From Nonomuraea typhae (lineage in GTDB: Bacteria > Actinomycetota > Actinomycetes > Streptosporangiales > Streptosporangiaceae), in the NCBI RefSeq assembly GCF_009760925.1, contig NZ_VRLV01000007.1, positions 496,001-560,000 on the forward strand: 64,000 nucleotides of DNA. The letters run 5' to 3'. A program made the position numbers and the translations under genes. The notes below the pieces were generated by a model. It was not told the DNA's origin, did not search any database, and was given only the letters and a program-made list of their open reading frames with translations. How positions within the stretch are numbered: the stretch's first letter is position 1; every line of letters begins with the position of its first letter. This document shows, one piece after another, positions 36,220 through 46,559 of the stretch.

Positions 36220-37653
36220 GTGACCAGCCGTCTGCAGAACTTCATCAACGGTGAGTTCGTGGACGCCAAGAGCGGCCGATTCTCCGATGTCATCGATCCC
36301 TGCACCGGTGAAGCCTATCTTCAGGCTCCGATCTCCGGTCCAGAGGATGTCGATGCCGCCTACGCCGCCGCGGCTGCCGCGTTCGAGTCGTGGGGACAGA
36401 CCACGCCGGGGGAGCGGGCCAACCTGCTGCTGAAGGTCGCCGATGCGATCGAGGCGCGGGCCGACGAGATCAACGAGGCGGAGTGCCTGAACACCGGCAA
36501 GCCGCGGGCCCGCATGGCCGAGGATGAGACGCCGGTCGCCGCCGATCACTTCCGATTCTTCGCCGGCGCCGCGCGCACGCTCGAAGGCCCCACGGCCGGG
36601 GAGTTCCTGGCCGAGCACACCAGTGTCATCAGGCACGAGCCGATCGGCGTCATCGGCCAGGTCACGCCCTGGAACTACCCGATGATGATGGCCGTCTGGA
36701 AGATCGCCCCGGCGCTGGCCGCCGGCAACACGATCGTGCTCAAGCCGTCGGACACCACGCCCGTCTCCACGATCAAGCTCGCCGAGATCCTCGGCAGCGT
36801 CCTGCCGCCCGGCGTCTTCAACGTCGTCACCGGCGACCGCGAGACCGGCGCGCTGGTCGTCGGCCACAAGACCGCCTCGATGGTCGCGATCACCGGCTCG
36901 GTCGGCGCCGGCATGGCCGTCGCCAAGACCGCCGCCGACGACCTCAAGCGCGTCCACCTGGAGCTCGGCGGCAAGGCGCCGGTCGTGGTCTTCGACGACG
37001 TCAAGGACCTCAAGGCCGCCGCCGAGTCGATCGCCACCGCCGGCCTCTACAACGCCGGCCAGGACTGCACCGCCGCCTGCCGCGTGCTGGTGCACGAGAA
37101 CGTGCACGACGAGTTCGTGGCCGCCCTCGCCGCCGCCGCGGCGGGCACCGTCACCGGCGACCTGTCCAACGAGGACGCGTTGTACGGCCCGCTCAACAAC
37201 GAGAACCAGCTGACCAGGGTGCAGGGCTTCATCGACCGCGCCCCGGCGCACGCCAAGGTCCTGACCGGTGGGCACCGGGTCGGCGACAAGGGCTACTTCT
37301 TCGCTCCTACCATCGTCGACGGTCTCAAGCAGGACGACGAGATGGTGCAGAACGAGGTCTTCGGCCCGGTCATCACCGTCCAGACGTTCACCGACGAGGC
37401 GGACGCGCTGACCAAGGCCAACGACGTGCAGTACGGCCTGTCCGGCTCGGTGTGGACCAGCGACCACGGCCGCGCCATGCGGATGTCGAACAGGCTCGAC
37501 TTCGGCGTGGTCTGGGTCAACACCCACATCCCGTTCGTCAGCGAGATGCCGCACGGCGGCTTCAAGCACTCCGGCTACGGCAAGGACCTTTCGGTCTTCG
37601 GTCTTCACGACTACACGCGCGTCAAGCACGTCATGCACTACATCGGAGACTAG
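36220..37653 (+). CDS. Aldehyde dehydrogenase, gamma-aminobutyraldehyde type
   Basis: The 477-residue NAD-dependent dehydrogenase has N152 in TPWNYP, E248 in LELGGKAP and the catalytic C283 in NAGQDCTAACR. The NAGQDC form is typical of the PatD/YdcW aminobutyraldehyde group. It should oxidise 4-aminobutanal from putrescine to GABA. The start is the GTG at 36220, behind AGGAGG. Oddly, an ATG begins 2 bp earlier in another frame and is followed at once by TGA (ATGTGA). It heads the pot operon, with 0 bp before potA. Confidence 0.92.
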   Translation: MTSRLQNFINGEFVDAKSGRFSDVIDPCTGEAYLQAPISGPEDVDAAYAAAAAAFESWGQTTPGERANLLLKVADAIEARADEINEAECLNTGKPRARMAEDETPVAADHFRFFAGAARTLEGPTAGEFLAEHTSVIRHEPIGVIGQVTPWNYPMMMAVWKIAPALAAGNTIVLKPSDTTPVSTIKLAEILGSVLPPGVFNVVTGDRETGALVVGHKTASMVAITGSVGAGMAVAKTAADDLKRVHLELGGKAPVVVFDDVKDLKAAAESIATAGLYNAGQDCTAACRVLVHENVHDEFVAALAAAAAGTVTGDLSNEDALYGPLNNENQLTRVQGFIDRAPAHAKVLTGGHRVGDKGYFFAPTIVDGLKQDDEMVQNEVFGPVITVQTFTDEADALTKANDVQYGLSGSVWTSDHGRAMRMSNRLDFGVVWVNTHIPFVSEMPHGGFKHSGYGKDLSVFGLHDYTRVKHVMHYIGD

Positions 37654-38718
37654 ATGCACGCGATCCAGCTTGACGACGTCGTCAAGGAGTACCTGTCGCA
37701 CGGCGAGGTCGTCCAGGCTGTGAAGGGCGTCACGCTGGAGATCGCCGAGGGGGAGTTCTTCTCCCTCCTCGGCCCCTCCGGTTGCGGCAAGACCACCACC
37801 ATGCGCATGATCGCCGGCTTCGAGGAGCCGTCGCGAGGCGTGGTCAAGCTGCACGGGCAGGACGTCACCAACGTCCCGCCCAACAAGCGCGATGTGAACA
37901 TGGTCTTCCAGTCCTACGCGCTGTTCCCGCACATGAACGTGTGGGACAACGTGGCCTTCGGACTCAAGCAGAAGGGCGTCGCCCAGGCCGAGATCCGGCA
38001 GCGGGTGAGCGAGATGCTGGAGATCGTCGACCTGACCGGCCGCGAGAAGCGCCGCCCCCGGGAGATGTCGGGCGGCCAGCAACAGCGGGTGGCGCTGGCC
38101 AGGGCCCTGGTCAACCGCCCGCGCGCGCTCCTGCTCGACGAGCCGCTCGGCGCGCTCGACCTGAAGCTGCGCCAGGCCATGCAGATCGAGCTCAAGCGCA
38201 TCCAGCGGGAGGTCGGCATCACGTTCGTCTACGTGACGCACGACCAGAGCGAGGCGCTGACGATGAGCGACCGCATCGCCGTCATGAACGACGGCCTGGT
38301 CGAGCAGCTCGCCGGCCCGCGCGAGATCTACGAACGGCCCGCCACGGAGTTCGTGGCCGGCTTCATCGGCACCTCCAACCTCCTGGCCGGTACGGCTTCC
38401 GCCGGCATCCTGCCCATCGGCGGGGGCCGCGTGCTCGTCCCCGGCAAGGACGGCGAGGTTACGGTGACCGTCCGGCCGGAAAAGATCACCATCGGCACCG
38501 TGGAGCCGAACGGCGAGGTCAGCGCCCTGCCGGGCACGGTTGTCGAGGTCGTCTACCTGGGCACGTACAACAGTTACTCCGTGTGCCTCGCCGCCCGCGG
38601 CGAAACGATCATCACGGTGTTTCAGCAGAACGCACTCGACTCCTCGACAACGGCCGAGCGGGGTGACTCGGTGTGGCTGTCGTGGCAGCCGCAGCACTCA
38701 TATGCGATTGGAAGTTGA
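37654..38718 (+). CDS. potA: Spermidine/putrescine ABC transporter ATPase
   Basis: The 354-residue ATPase has Walker A GPSGCGKTT (K46), signature MSGGQQQR, Walker B LLLDEPLGALD and switch His in THDQSEAL. A C-terminal TOBE domain (~245-350) follows. The KLRQAMQIELKRIQREVGITFVYV region given here only as landmark positions ~168-190 is typical of PotA. It directly abuts the dehydrogenase gene, and potD follows after 6 bp. It energises polyamine uptake at the membrane. Confidence 0.93.
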   Translation: MHAIQLDDVVKEYLSHGEVVQAVKGVTLEIAEGEFFSLLGPSGCGKTTTMRMIAGFEEPSRGVVKLHGQDVTNVPPNKRDVNMVFQSYALFPHMNVWDNVAFGLKQKGVAQAEIRQRVSEMLEIVDLTGREKRRPREMSGGQQQRVALARALVNRPRALLLDEPLGALDLKLRQAMQIELKRIQREVGITFVYVTHDQSEALTMSDRIAVMNDGLVEQLAGPREIYERPATEFVAGFIGTSNLLAGTASAGILPIGGGRVLVPGKDGEVTVTVRPEKITIGTVEPNGEVSALPGTVVEVVYLGTYNSYSVCLAARGETIITVFQQNALDSSTTAERGDSVWLSWQPQHSYAIGS

Positions 38719-38724
38719 TCGGCC

Positions 38725-39954
38725 ATGGACCCCGTGAACAAGCTCGCCCTGCTGCGGGGCATGACGCAGTCCCGCACCCGGCGTGAGGCATTCAAGATCG
38801 CTGGGCTGTCGGCCGCCGGCCTGACCCTGGCCGCCTGCGGCGTGCAGGGCCAGAAGAAGGCGCCGGCCAAGCCGGACGCGGTCAAGGACTACTGGGCCAA
38901 GCAGACGAAGCACGGCAAGGTCGTCTTCGCCAACTGGCCCGAGTACATGCCCGAGGACAAGAAGCCGCTGGAGGAGTTCAAGAAGGCGACCGGGATCTCC
39001 TACGAGTACAAGGAGGTCATCGAGGAGAACGCCTCCTTCTTCGGCAAGGCCGACCCGGTGCTGCGCGCCGGCCAGTCGCTCGGCTACGACATCGTGGTCA
39101 TGACCAACGGCATCCAGCTCCAGCACATGATCGAGCTGGGTTACGTGGTGCCGCTCGACCAGTCGAAGCTGCCGAACTTCAACGCCAACGCGGGCGCCAA
39201 GTACAAGGAGCGCTCCTACGACCCGGGCAACGTCTACACCGTGCCCTACACCTCGGGCATCACGGGGATCGCGTACAACACCAAGTACGTCAAGGATGAC
39301 ATCACCAGCATCAGCGCGTTGTTCGACGCCAAGTACAAGGGCCGCGTCGGCATGATGCGCGACGCCCAGGAGATCGGCAACTTCGGCATGTTCGCGCTGG
39401 GCATCGACCCGGAGAAGTCGACGCAGGCCGACTGGGAGAAGGCCGGCGCCAAGCTCAAGGAGCAGCGCGACGCCGGGCTGGTGCGCAAGTACTACGACCA
39501 GGACTACATCGACGCCGTCTCCAAGGGTGACGTGTGGCTGACGATGGCCTGGTCGGGCGATGTGTTCCAGCGCCAGCTCGCGGGCGAGCCGGTCAAGTTC
39601 GTGGTCCCGGAGGAGGGCGGCACGATCTGGACCGACAACATGCTCATCCCGAAGGGCGCCGCCAACCCGGTGGACGCGATCACGCTGATGGACTTCCTCT
39701 ACCAGCCCCAGATCGCCGCCGAACTGGAGGAGTTCATCCAGTACGTCACCCCGGTCCCGGCCGCGCACGACATCCTCAAGCAGAAGGCGGCCACGCTGAC
39801 GGGCGAGGCGAAGACGACGCTGGAGACGCTGGTCAACAGCCCGCTCATCTTCCCCTCCGAGGGCGACTACGCCAAGCTGCGCGGCTACACCCCGCTCACC
39901 ACCAAGACCGAGCAGGTGTTCAACCGCATCTTCCAGACCGTCACCCAGGCATAG
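38725..39954 (+). CDS. potD: Spermidine/putrescine-binding lipoprotein
   Basis: The 409-residue protein is a PotD/PotF-type polyamine-binding protein. The N-terminus has a twin-arginine motif (R19-R20 in TRREAFK), followed by a hydrophobic stretch and the lipobox LAAC with Cys38. It is thus probably a Tat-exported lipoprotein, a common arrangement in actinomycetes. The mature domain shows FANWPEYMP, YDIVVMTNG, VPYTSGITGIAYNTKYV and AWSGDVFQ blocks of the family. Confidence 0.93.
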   Translation: MDPVNKLALLRGMTQSRTRREAFKIAGLSAAGLTLAACGVQGQKKAPAKPDAVKDYWAKQTKHGKVVFANWPEYMPEDKKPLEEFKKATGISYEYKEVIEENASFFGKADPVLRAGQSLGYDIVVMTNGIQLQHMIELGYVVPLDQSKLPNFNANAGAKYKERSYDPGNVYTVPYTSGITGIAYNTKYVKDDITSISALFDAKYKGRVGMMRDAQEIGNFGMFALGIDPEKSTQADWEKAGAKLKEQRDAGLVRKYYDQDYIDAVSKGDVWLTMAWSGDVFQRQLAGEPVKFVVPEEGGTIWTDNMLIPKGAANPVDAITLMDFLYQPQIAAELEEFIQYVTPVPAAHDILKQKAATLTGEAKTTLETLVNSPLIFPSEGDYAKLRGYTPLTTKTEQVFNRIFQTVTQA

Positions 39955-39957
39955 CCC

Positions 39958-40815
39958 ATGAAAGGCCGGCTTACCCCCTACCTGCTCGCCCTGCCGAGCT
40001 GGCTGTGGCTGGGAATCTTCCTGGTGGTGCCGTTGGCGGCGATGTTGTCGGTCTCGACCACGACCGGCAACAACATCGACGGCTTCGTGCAGTCCTTCGC
40101 CTTCTCCAACTACACCGACGCGATCGGGCGCTACAGCGCCCAGCTGGGCCGCTCGTTCCTGTACGGCGCGCTGGCGACCGTGGCCATGCTGGTCATCGGC
40201 TACCCGGTCGCCTACTTCATCGCCTTCAAGGGCGGCAACCGCAAGTCGATGTACCTGTTCCTGCTGCTGCTGCCGTTCTTCGTCTCGTTCGTGCTGCGCA
40301 CGATCTCGTGGGGCTTCCTGCTGGCCGACGACGGGATCCTGTTCGGCACGCTGAAGGGCTGGGGGCTGCTGCCCGCCGGGTTCCACGTGCTGGCGACCAC
40401 GTTCGCGGTGGTCGCCGGGCTGACCTACAACTGGCTGCCGTTCATGATCCTGCCGATCTACGTCGCGCTGGAGCGCGTGGATCCGCGGGTGATCGAGGCC
40501 GCCCAGGACCTGTACGCCACCCGCGTGGCCGCCTTCCGCCGGGTCGTGCTGCCGCTGTCGCTGCCCGGCGTCTTCGCCGGGGTGCTCATGACCTTCGTCC
40601 CGGCGACGGCCGACCCGGTCAACGCGCAGATCCTCGGCGGCACGGCCAACACGATGATCGGCAACGTGATCCAGACCGAGTACCTCACGAACCTGAACTA
40701 CCCGTCGGCCTCGGCGCTGTCGTTCACGCTCATGGCGGTGCTGCTCGTGGGCATCTTCATCTACGCCAAGGCGCTCGGCACCGAGAACGTCCTGGAAGCG
40801 GCGGCCAACCGATGA
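39958..40815 (+). CDS. potB: Spermidine/putrescine ABC transporter permease
   Basis: The 285-residue membrane protein has six hydrophobic segments and the EAA loop EAAQDLYATRVAAFRRVVLP. The WLPFMILPIYVALERVD block is characteristic of PotB/PotH. It starts 3 bp after potD and its stop overlaps the potC ATG (ATGA). Confidence 0.93.
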   Translation: MKGRLTPYLLALPSWLWLGIFLVVPLAAMLSVSTTTGNNIDGFVQSFAFSNYTDAIGRYSAQLGRSFLYGALATVAMLVIGYPVAYFIAFKGGNRKSMYLFLLLLPFFVSFVLRTISWGFLLADDGILFGTLKGWGLLPAGFHVLATTFAVVAGLTYNWLPFMILPIYVALERVDPRVIEAAQDLYATRVAAFRRVVLPLSLPGVFAGVLMTFVPATADPVNAQILGGTANTMIGNVIQTEYLTNLNYPSASALSFTLMAVLLVGIFIYAKALGTENVLEAAANR

Positions 40816-41600
40816 CCAGGAACCGACTCGGCGACCGCCTGCTCCACGTCTACACCTGGGTGATCATCGTCTGGCTGTCCGCGCCGATCGCCGTCATGAT
40901 CCTGTTCGGGTTCAACAACAAGAAGAGCAAGTCCAACACCAGCTGGCAGGGCTTCACGTTCCGCTGGTACCAAGAGCTCTTCTCGATCTCGGACCTGTCC
41001 ACTGCACTGATCAACTCGCTGGTCATCGCGGTCGTCAGCACGGCGTTGACCGCGGTCATCGGCACCATGCTGGGCCTGGCGCTCGGGCGCTTCCGCTTCC
41101 GCGGCAAGGGCGTGACCAACTTCCTGGTCTTCGCCGCCATCTCCACGCCAGAACTGGTCATGGGCTCGTCGCTGCTGTCGTTGTTCGTCTCGGCGAACAT
41201 GCCGCGCGACTCCCTGACGATCATCATCGCGCACGTGCTGTTCTCCCTGTCCTTCGTCACGGTGACCGTGCGGGCCAGAGTGGTCACGCTGGACCCGTCG
41301 CTGGAGGAGGCGGCACGCGACCTCGGGGCGACCCCGTGGGGCACCTTCAGGCAGGTGACGCTGCCCGCGATCATGCCGGGCGTGGCCGCCGGGGCGATGC
41401 TGGCCTTCGCGCTGTCCGTCGACGACTACGTGGTCACCAGCTTCGTCAACGGCTCCACCATCACGTTCCCGCTGTGGATCGTCGGGTCGGTGAAGACCGG
41501 CATTCCGCCGCAGGTTAACGTCATGGGTACGCTGATCTTCGGGATCGGGGTGCTGATCGCCGTGGCCAACGCGGTCTCGGCGCGGCGCCGCCGTACCTGA
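40812..41600 (+). CDS. potC: Spermidine/putrescine ABC transporter permease
   Basis: The 262-residue protein has six membrane segments, the PotC-type N-terminus (YTWVIIVWLSAPIAVMILFGFN) and the EAA loop EEAARDLGATPWGTFRQVTLP. The ALSVDDYVVTSFVNG block is a PotC/PotI hallmark. It is coupled to potB by ATGA. A strong intrinsic terminator follows its stop within 15 bp, ending the operon. Confidence 0.93.
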   Translation: MTRNRLGDRLLHVYTWVIIVWLSAPIAVMILFGFNNKKSKSNTSWQGFTFRWYQELFSISDLSTALINSLVIAVVSTALTAVIGTMLGLALGRFRFRGKGVTNFLVFAAISTPELVMGSSLLSLFVSANMPRDSLTIIIAHVLFSLSFVTVTVRARVVTLDPSLEEAARDLGATPWGTFRQVTLPAIMPGVAAGAMLAFALSVDDYVVTSFVNGSTITFPLWIVGSVKTGIPPQVNVMGTLIFGIGVLIAVANAVSARRRRT

Positions 41601-41614
41601 GAACACCAAGGCTT

Positions 41615-41640
41615 CCCCCCGCCGACCGGCGGGGGGTTTT
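41615..41640 (+). terminator. Intrinsic terminator after potC
   Basis: CCCCCCGCC-GACC-GGCGGGGGG is a perfect 9 bp stem with a 4 nt loop, followed by TTTT. It is the clearest rho-independent terminator in the window and separates potC from the FAD oxidase gene. Confidence 0.95.
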
Positions 41641-41766
41641 GGCATACGACGACCAAGAACAGGGAGGCGAGATCGGATTTCGGCGGGGGGAACCCGCGCG
41701 CGATCACTTTATGAGATCCCGCAATTTCTCGAATTCTCTCTAACTCTTCGTAAGGAAGTGGGATTT

Positions 41767-43161
41767 GTGGATCCGCTGAAGGCGCTTGCTGATGCGGAGC
41801 GCAAGCCGTACTGGCTGGACACCCCGGCCAGACCGGAGCCGCAGGCGCGGCTCTTCGGACACACCACCGCCGACCTGGTCGTCGTCGGCGGCGGCTTCTC
41901 GGGGCTGTGGACCGCCCTGATGGCCAAGGAACGCGACCCCTCCCAGGACGTCGTCCTGCTGGAAGGCCGCAGGATCGGCTGGGCGGCCACCGGCCGCAAC
42001 GGCGGATTCTGCATGGCGACCCTCACCCACGGGCTGGCCAACGGGCTGGAACGCTGGCCCGAGGACATCGACCGGCTCGAGCACATGGGCGTGGAGAACC
42101 TCGACGAGATCGAGCGGACCCTGCGCCGCTACGACATCGACTGCTCGTTCGAACGCACCGGCGAACTGCACGTGGCCACCGAGCCGTGGCAGCTCGACGA
42201 CCTCAACGAGCACCTCGGCCTCATCCGCGACCTGGGGCTCGACTACGTGCCCCTGGACCAGGAGCAGGTGCGGACCGAGGTCGACTCGCCCACCTACCTG
42301 GGCGGGCTCTGGGAACGCAGCGGCTGCGCCATGCTCGACCCGGCCCGGCTCGCGTTCGGGCTGCGGGAAGCCTGCCTCAAGCTCGGCGTGCGCATCTACG
42401 AGCGCTCGCCGGTGCGCTCGCTCGACGACGACGGCGCCCTCATGACCCTGCGCACCCCGCACGGCAGCGCCGCCGCGCCCAAGGTCGCGCTCGGCACCGG
42501 CGTCTTCCCGCCGCTGCTGCGCCGGCTCAGGCACTTCGTGGTGCCGGTCTACGACTACGCGCTCATGACCGAGCCGATGTCGGCCGCGCAGCTCGCCTCC
42601 GTCGGCTGGAAGAACCGGCAGGGCGTGGGCGACTCGGCCAACCAGTTCCACTACTACCGGCTGACCGACGACAACCGCATCCTGTGGGGCGGCTACGACG
42701 CCGTCTACTACAACGGCGGCCAGCTCAAGCCCGAGTACGACCAGCGCGACGAGACCTTCGTCAAGCTCGCCGGGCACTTCTACGACACGTTCCCGCAGTT
42801 GTCCGAGCTGCGCTTCACCCACCGGTGGGGCGGGGTCATCGACACCTGCAGCCGCTTCTCGGCCTTCTTCGGCCAGGCCCACGGCGGCCGGCTCGCGTAC
42901 GCGGTCGGCTACACGGGCATGGGCGTGGGCGCCACCAGGTTCGGCGCGAACGTCATGCTCGACCTGCTGTCGGGCGAACGGACCGAACGGACCGAGCTGC
43001 GCATGGTCAAGGAGAAGCCGGTGCCGTTCCCGCCCGAGCCGGTGCGGTCGGGGGTGATCCAGTTCACCCGCTGGTCGATCGCCCAGGCCGACCTGCACCA
43101 GGGCAAGCGCAACCTGTGGCTGCGCACGCTCGACAAGATGGGCCTCGGGTTCGACTCCTGA
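41767..43161 (+). CDS. FAD-dependent amine/amino-acid oxidoreductase (PuuB/DAO-like)
   Basis: The 464-residue protein is a DAO-family flavoenzyme with the N-terminal dinucleotide motif VVVGGGFSGLWTAL, followed by the flavin-contact segment GWAATGRNGGF. A GMGVGATRFGANVMLDLL segment near the C-terminus closes the FAD site. In this context it should oxidise putrescine, gamma-glutamylputrescine or a related amine, feeding the aldehyde dehydrogenase of the pot operon. I use the GTG at 41767, 10 nt after AAGGA; the GTG at 41758 is too close. The upstream region (41641-41766) is unusually AT-rich and should hold its own promoter, since a terminator precedes it. Confidence 0.88.
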   Translation: MDPLKALADAERKPYWLDTPARPEPQARLFGHTTADLVVVGGGFSGLWTALMAKERDPSQDVVLLEGRRIGWAATGRNGGFCMATLTHGLANGLERWPEDIDRLEHMGVENLDEIERTLRRYDIDCSFERTGELHVATEPWQLDDLNEHLGLIRDLGLDYVPLDQEQVRTEVDSPTYLGGLWERSGCAMLDPARLAFGLREACLKLGVRIYERSPVRSLDDDGALMTLRTPHGSAAAPKVALGTGVFPPLLRRLRHFVVPVYDYALMTEPMSAAQLASVGWKNRQGVGDSANQFHYYRLTDDNRILWGGYDAVYYNGGQLKPEYDQRDETFVKLAGHFYDTFPQLSELRFTHRWGGVIDTCSRFSAFFGQAHGGRLAYAVGYTGMGVGATRFGANVMLDLLSGERTERTELRMVKEKPVPFPPEPVRSGVIQFTRWSIAQADLHQGKRNLWLRTLDKMGLGFDS

Positions 43162-43171
43162 TCCACCCGGC

Positions 43172-43203
43172 GTGCGGCCGTGGTCCTGCCCCCACGGCCG
43201 CAC
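43172..43203. terminator. Bidirectional hairpin between convergent genes
   Basis: GTGCGGCCGTGG and CCACGGCCGCAC form a perfect 12 bp stem around an 8 nt loop. It lies 10 bp after the FAD oxidase stop and 6 bp after the stop of the convergent 5'-nucleotidase-like gene. No T-run follows on either side. Confidence 0.8.
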
Positions 43204-43209
43204 CCGGCG

Positions 43210-44232
<1,023 letters not shown>

Positions 44233-44368
44233 GGGATTCCTTTCTCTGCGATGAACAGGTCTCTGGGATGAACAGGGCAGATCGTGGCAGAGCGCACCGA
44301 CAGAATTGATCACAGCTCGCGGCGTTTCTCCGGGAGCGTGGTGAAGCAGGTTGTTTACGCTGGTGGAC

Positions 44369-45306
44369 ATGCGTGCGATGGAGTTCGCCCGGTTCGGCGG
44401 GCCAGAGGTGCTGGAAGAAGTCGAGCTGCCCGATCCCGAGCCCGGCCCGGGGGAACTGCTGATCGACGTCGAGGCGGCCGGGGTCAACTTCGCCGACGTC
44501 CGGCAGGTGGCCGGGGTGTACGCGCCGCCGGGCAGCCTGCCGCACGTGCCCGGCTCCGAGGTGATCGGCAGGACGGCCGACGGGCGCCGGGTCATGGGGT
44601 TCGCCCCGCGGGGGTACGTCTCCAAGGCGCTGCTGCCCGAGAAGGCGGCCATCCCGGTGCCGGAGACGCTCGGGGCGGGGCAGGCGCTCGCCCTGCTCGT
44701 GCAGGACTGACCGCCTGGCATCTGCTGCGTTCGTCGGCCCGGCTCCAGCCCGGGGAGAGCGTGGTGGTCCACTCGGCGGCCGGGGGCGTCGGGATTCTCA
44801 CCGTTCAGCTGGCCAAGGAGTTCGGCGCGGGGCGGGTGATCGGGACGGCCTCGTCGCAGGAGAAGCGGGAGCTCGCGCTCTCGCTGGGGGCCGACGTCGC
44901 CGTCGACGGCGCGGCCGACGGGTATGGGGAGCGGATCCTTGAGGCCAACCGGGGCCGGGCGGTGGACATCGTCCTCGACGCCGTCGGCGGGCGGGTGTTC
45001 ACGGCGGCACAGGATGTCCTGGCACCCTTCGGGCGGCTGATCATGTACGGCGGCTCGTCGGGCGAGGAGACGCCGCCGATCGACGCATGGGCGCTGGCCG
45101 AGCGCAACGTCAGTGTGGGCGGCTTCTGGCTGCGGCAGATCATGGGGACGGGCGTCGAGCGTCCGCTGGGCGAGCTGTTCGAGCTGACGGCGGCCGGGAA
45201 GCTGAAGCCGCAGGTCGGCGGGGAGTACGCGTTGTCGGACGCGGCGACCGCGCTGAAGGACCTGGCCGAACGGCGCACGGTCGGCAAGCTCGTGCTGGTG
45301 CCCTGA
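44369..45306 (+). pseudogene. Zinc-free quinone oxidoreductase (MDR family) with a -1 frameshift
   Basis: The first 114 codons (MRAMEFARFGGPEVLEEVEL to ALALLVQ) match the GroES-like N-terminal domain of NADPH:quinone reductases. The frame then runs into TGA at 44708-44710. The rest of the family (LTAWHLLRSSARLQPGESV, then VVHSAAGGVGILTVQLAKEFGA, to the C-terminus KLVLVP) continues in another frame. One extra G at the CAGGACTGACC site (44702-44712), restoring Q-G-L-T-A-W, would give a continuous ~313-residue enzyme. It is either a recent single-base deletion or a sequencing error. Nothing else is damaged. Confidence 0.85.
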
Positions 45307-45392
45307 CCCCCATCGCGCCCGAAATCCGGACATCTTCGGGTGTGACCCGTTGAGGACGCGGGCAGGGATTATCCAGTCATGAGAAGATCGCC

Positions 45393-45421
45393 ACCCCCGA
45401 GGCGAGGTCGTGTTCGGGGGT
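45393..45421 (+). promoter_or_regulatory. Hairpin covering the likely ribosome-binding site of the next gene
   Basis: ACCCCCGA (45393-45400) pairs with TCGGGGGT (45414-45421). The right arm is the only Shine-Dalgarno-like purine tract before the ATG at 45428. Folding would hide it, so translation may depend on opening this stem. Confidence 0.5.
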
Positions 45422-45427
45422 GCGGGC

Positions 45428-46342
45428 ATGCGAGCCTGGGCGATGCTTCTGAGCGGGCTGCTGGGCGGGCTGGTGACGGTGGCCGGTTGCGGGTCCCGGC
45501 CCGCCGTGGTGCCGATGGTGCCGCACACCCACGTGGCCAATCCCACCTGCACCCTGAAATTTCCGGACCCGGTCGCCGGGAAGGCCGCCCACGCCCGGCT
45601 TCAGCGCGACGTCGCCCGCTACCTGGCCCGGCGGCCGGGCCGCATCGTCTACGCCGCCCACGACCTGGTCACCGGCATCCGCCTGGGCCACGGCGAGCAC
45701 GAGAACGGCATGATCACCGCCAGCGGCAGCAAGGTCGACATCCTCACCGCCCTCATGCTCAGCCGCAGCCGCCTCAGCGAGAGCGAGCACGACCTGGCCT
45801 CCCGCATGATCCGCGAGAGCGACAACCACGCGGCCGACGCCCTGTGGTGGCGGGTCGGCGCCGGTTACGGCATGGGCCGCTTCTACCGCCGGGCGGGCCT
45901 GAGCGAGACCACCCCCGGCCCGAGCAGGTACTGGGGCGGCACCAGCACCAGCCCCGCCGACCGCATCCGCCTCCTGCGCCTGCTCGTGCAGGGCGGATCC
46001 GGGCTGGCGCCGGCCCACCGGCGTCACATCCTCGGGCTGATGAGCCGGGTCCAGCGCGACCAGGCGTGGGGCGTCTCCGCCGCGGCCCGCCCCGGTGACC
46101 GGGTGGCCTTGAAGAACGGCTGGACACCCCGGCCGTTCGTCCGCAACACCTGGGCGGTCACCAGTTATGGCCGTATTTCCGGACCGGGGAGGGACCTGCT
46201 GCTGGCCGTCCAGACCGACCAGCAGCCGGGGGAAGGCACGGGCATCCAGGCCATCGAGGGCCTGGCCAAGCTCATCGGCCACCGCCTGGACACCCTCACC
46301 CCCACCTTCACCCGCCCCTGCCCGGCCACCGCCATCACCTGA
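45428..46342 (+). CDS. Class A beta-lactamase-fold serine hydrolase, lipoprotein
   Basis: The 304-residue protein has a lipoprotein signal ending in VAGC (Cys21) and a beta-lactamase/transpeptidase fold. The S99-x-x-K102 motif (SGSK), S131-D132-N133, and a K-N-G in place of K-T-G (VALKNGW) are visible. The Glu166-type omega-loop Glu of true class A enzymes is not obvious. It may be a cell-wall-acting or esterase-type relative rather than an antibiotic-resistance enzyme. I use the ATG at 45428; the GTG at 45410 would place extra residues before the signal peptide. Confidence 0.83.
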   Translation: MRAWAMLLSGLLGGLVTVAGCGSRPAVVPMVPHTHVANPTCTLKFPDPVAGKAAHARLQRDVARYLARRPGRIVYAAHDLVTGIRLGHGEHENGMITASGSKVDILTALMLSRSRLSESEHDLASRMIRESDNHAADALWWRVGAGYGMGRFYRRAGLSETTPGPSRYWGGTSTSPADRIRLLRLLVQGGSGLAPAHRRHILGLMSRVQRDQAWGVSAAARPGDRVALKNGWTPRPFVRNTWAVTSYGRISGPGRDLLLAVQTDQQPGEGTGIQAIEGLAKLIGHRLDTLTPTFTRPCPATAIT

Positions 46343-46559
46343 TCAGCCTGTTCCCGCCAGCCGCGCCCGCCATGGGGCCTCAGCCCATCCGAGCATGACC
46401 TTCATCACGTCACGCAATAAATCCGGAACACCCTGCGTTATCCGCCTTTGTTAGACCGCTCGGCGGCCGGCCCCCAAAGTGTCGGTATCACCCCGGTCGA
46501 AGCCCACCACGACGGTGGCGCTCCCGGGGCGGCTCCGTCTTGACCTGGACGGAGACCAG

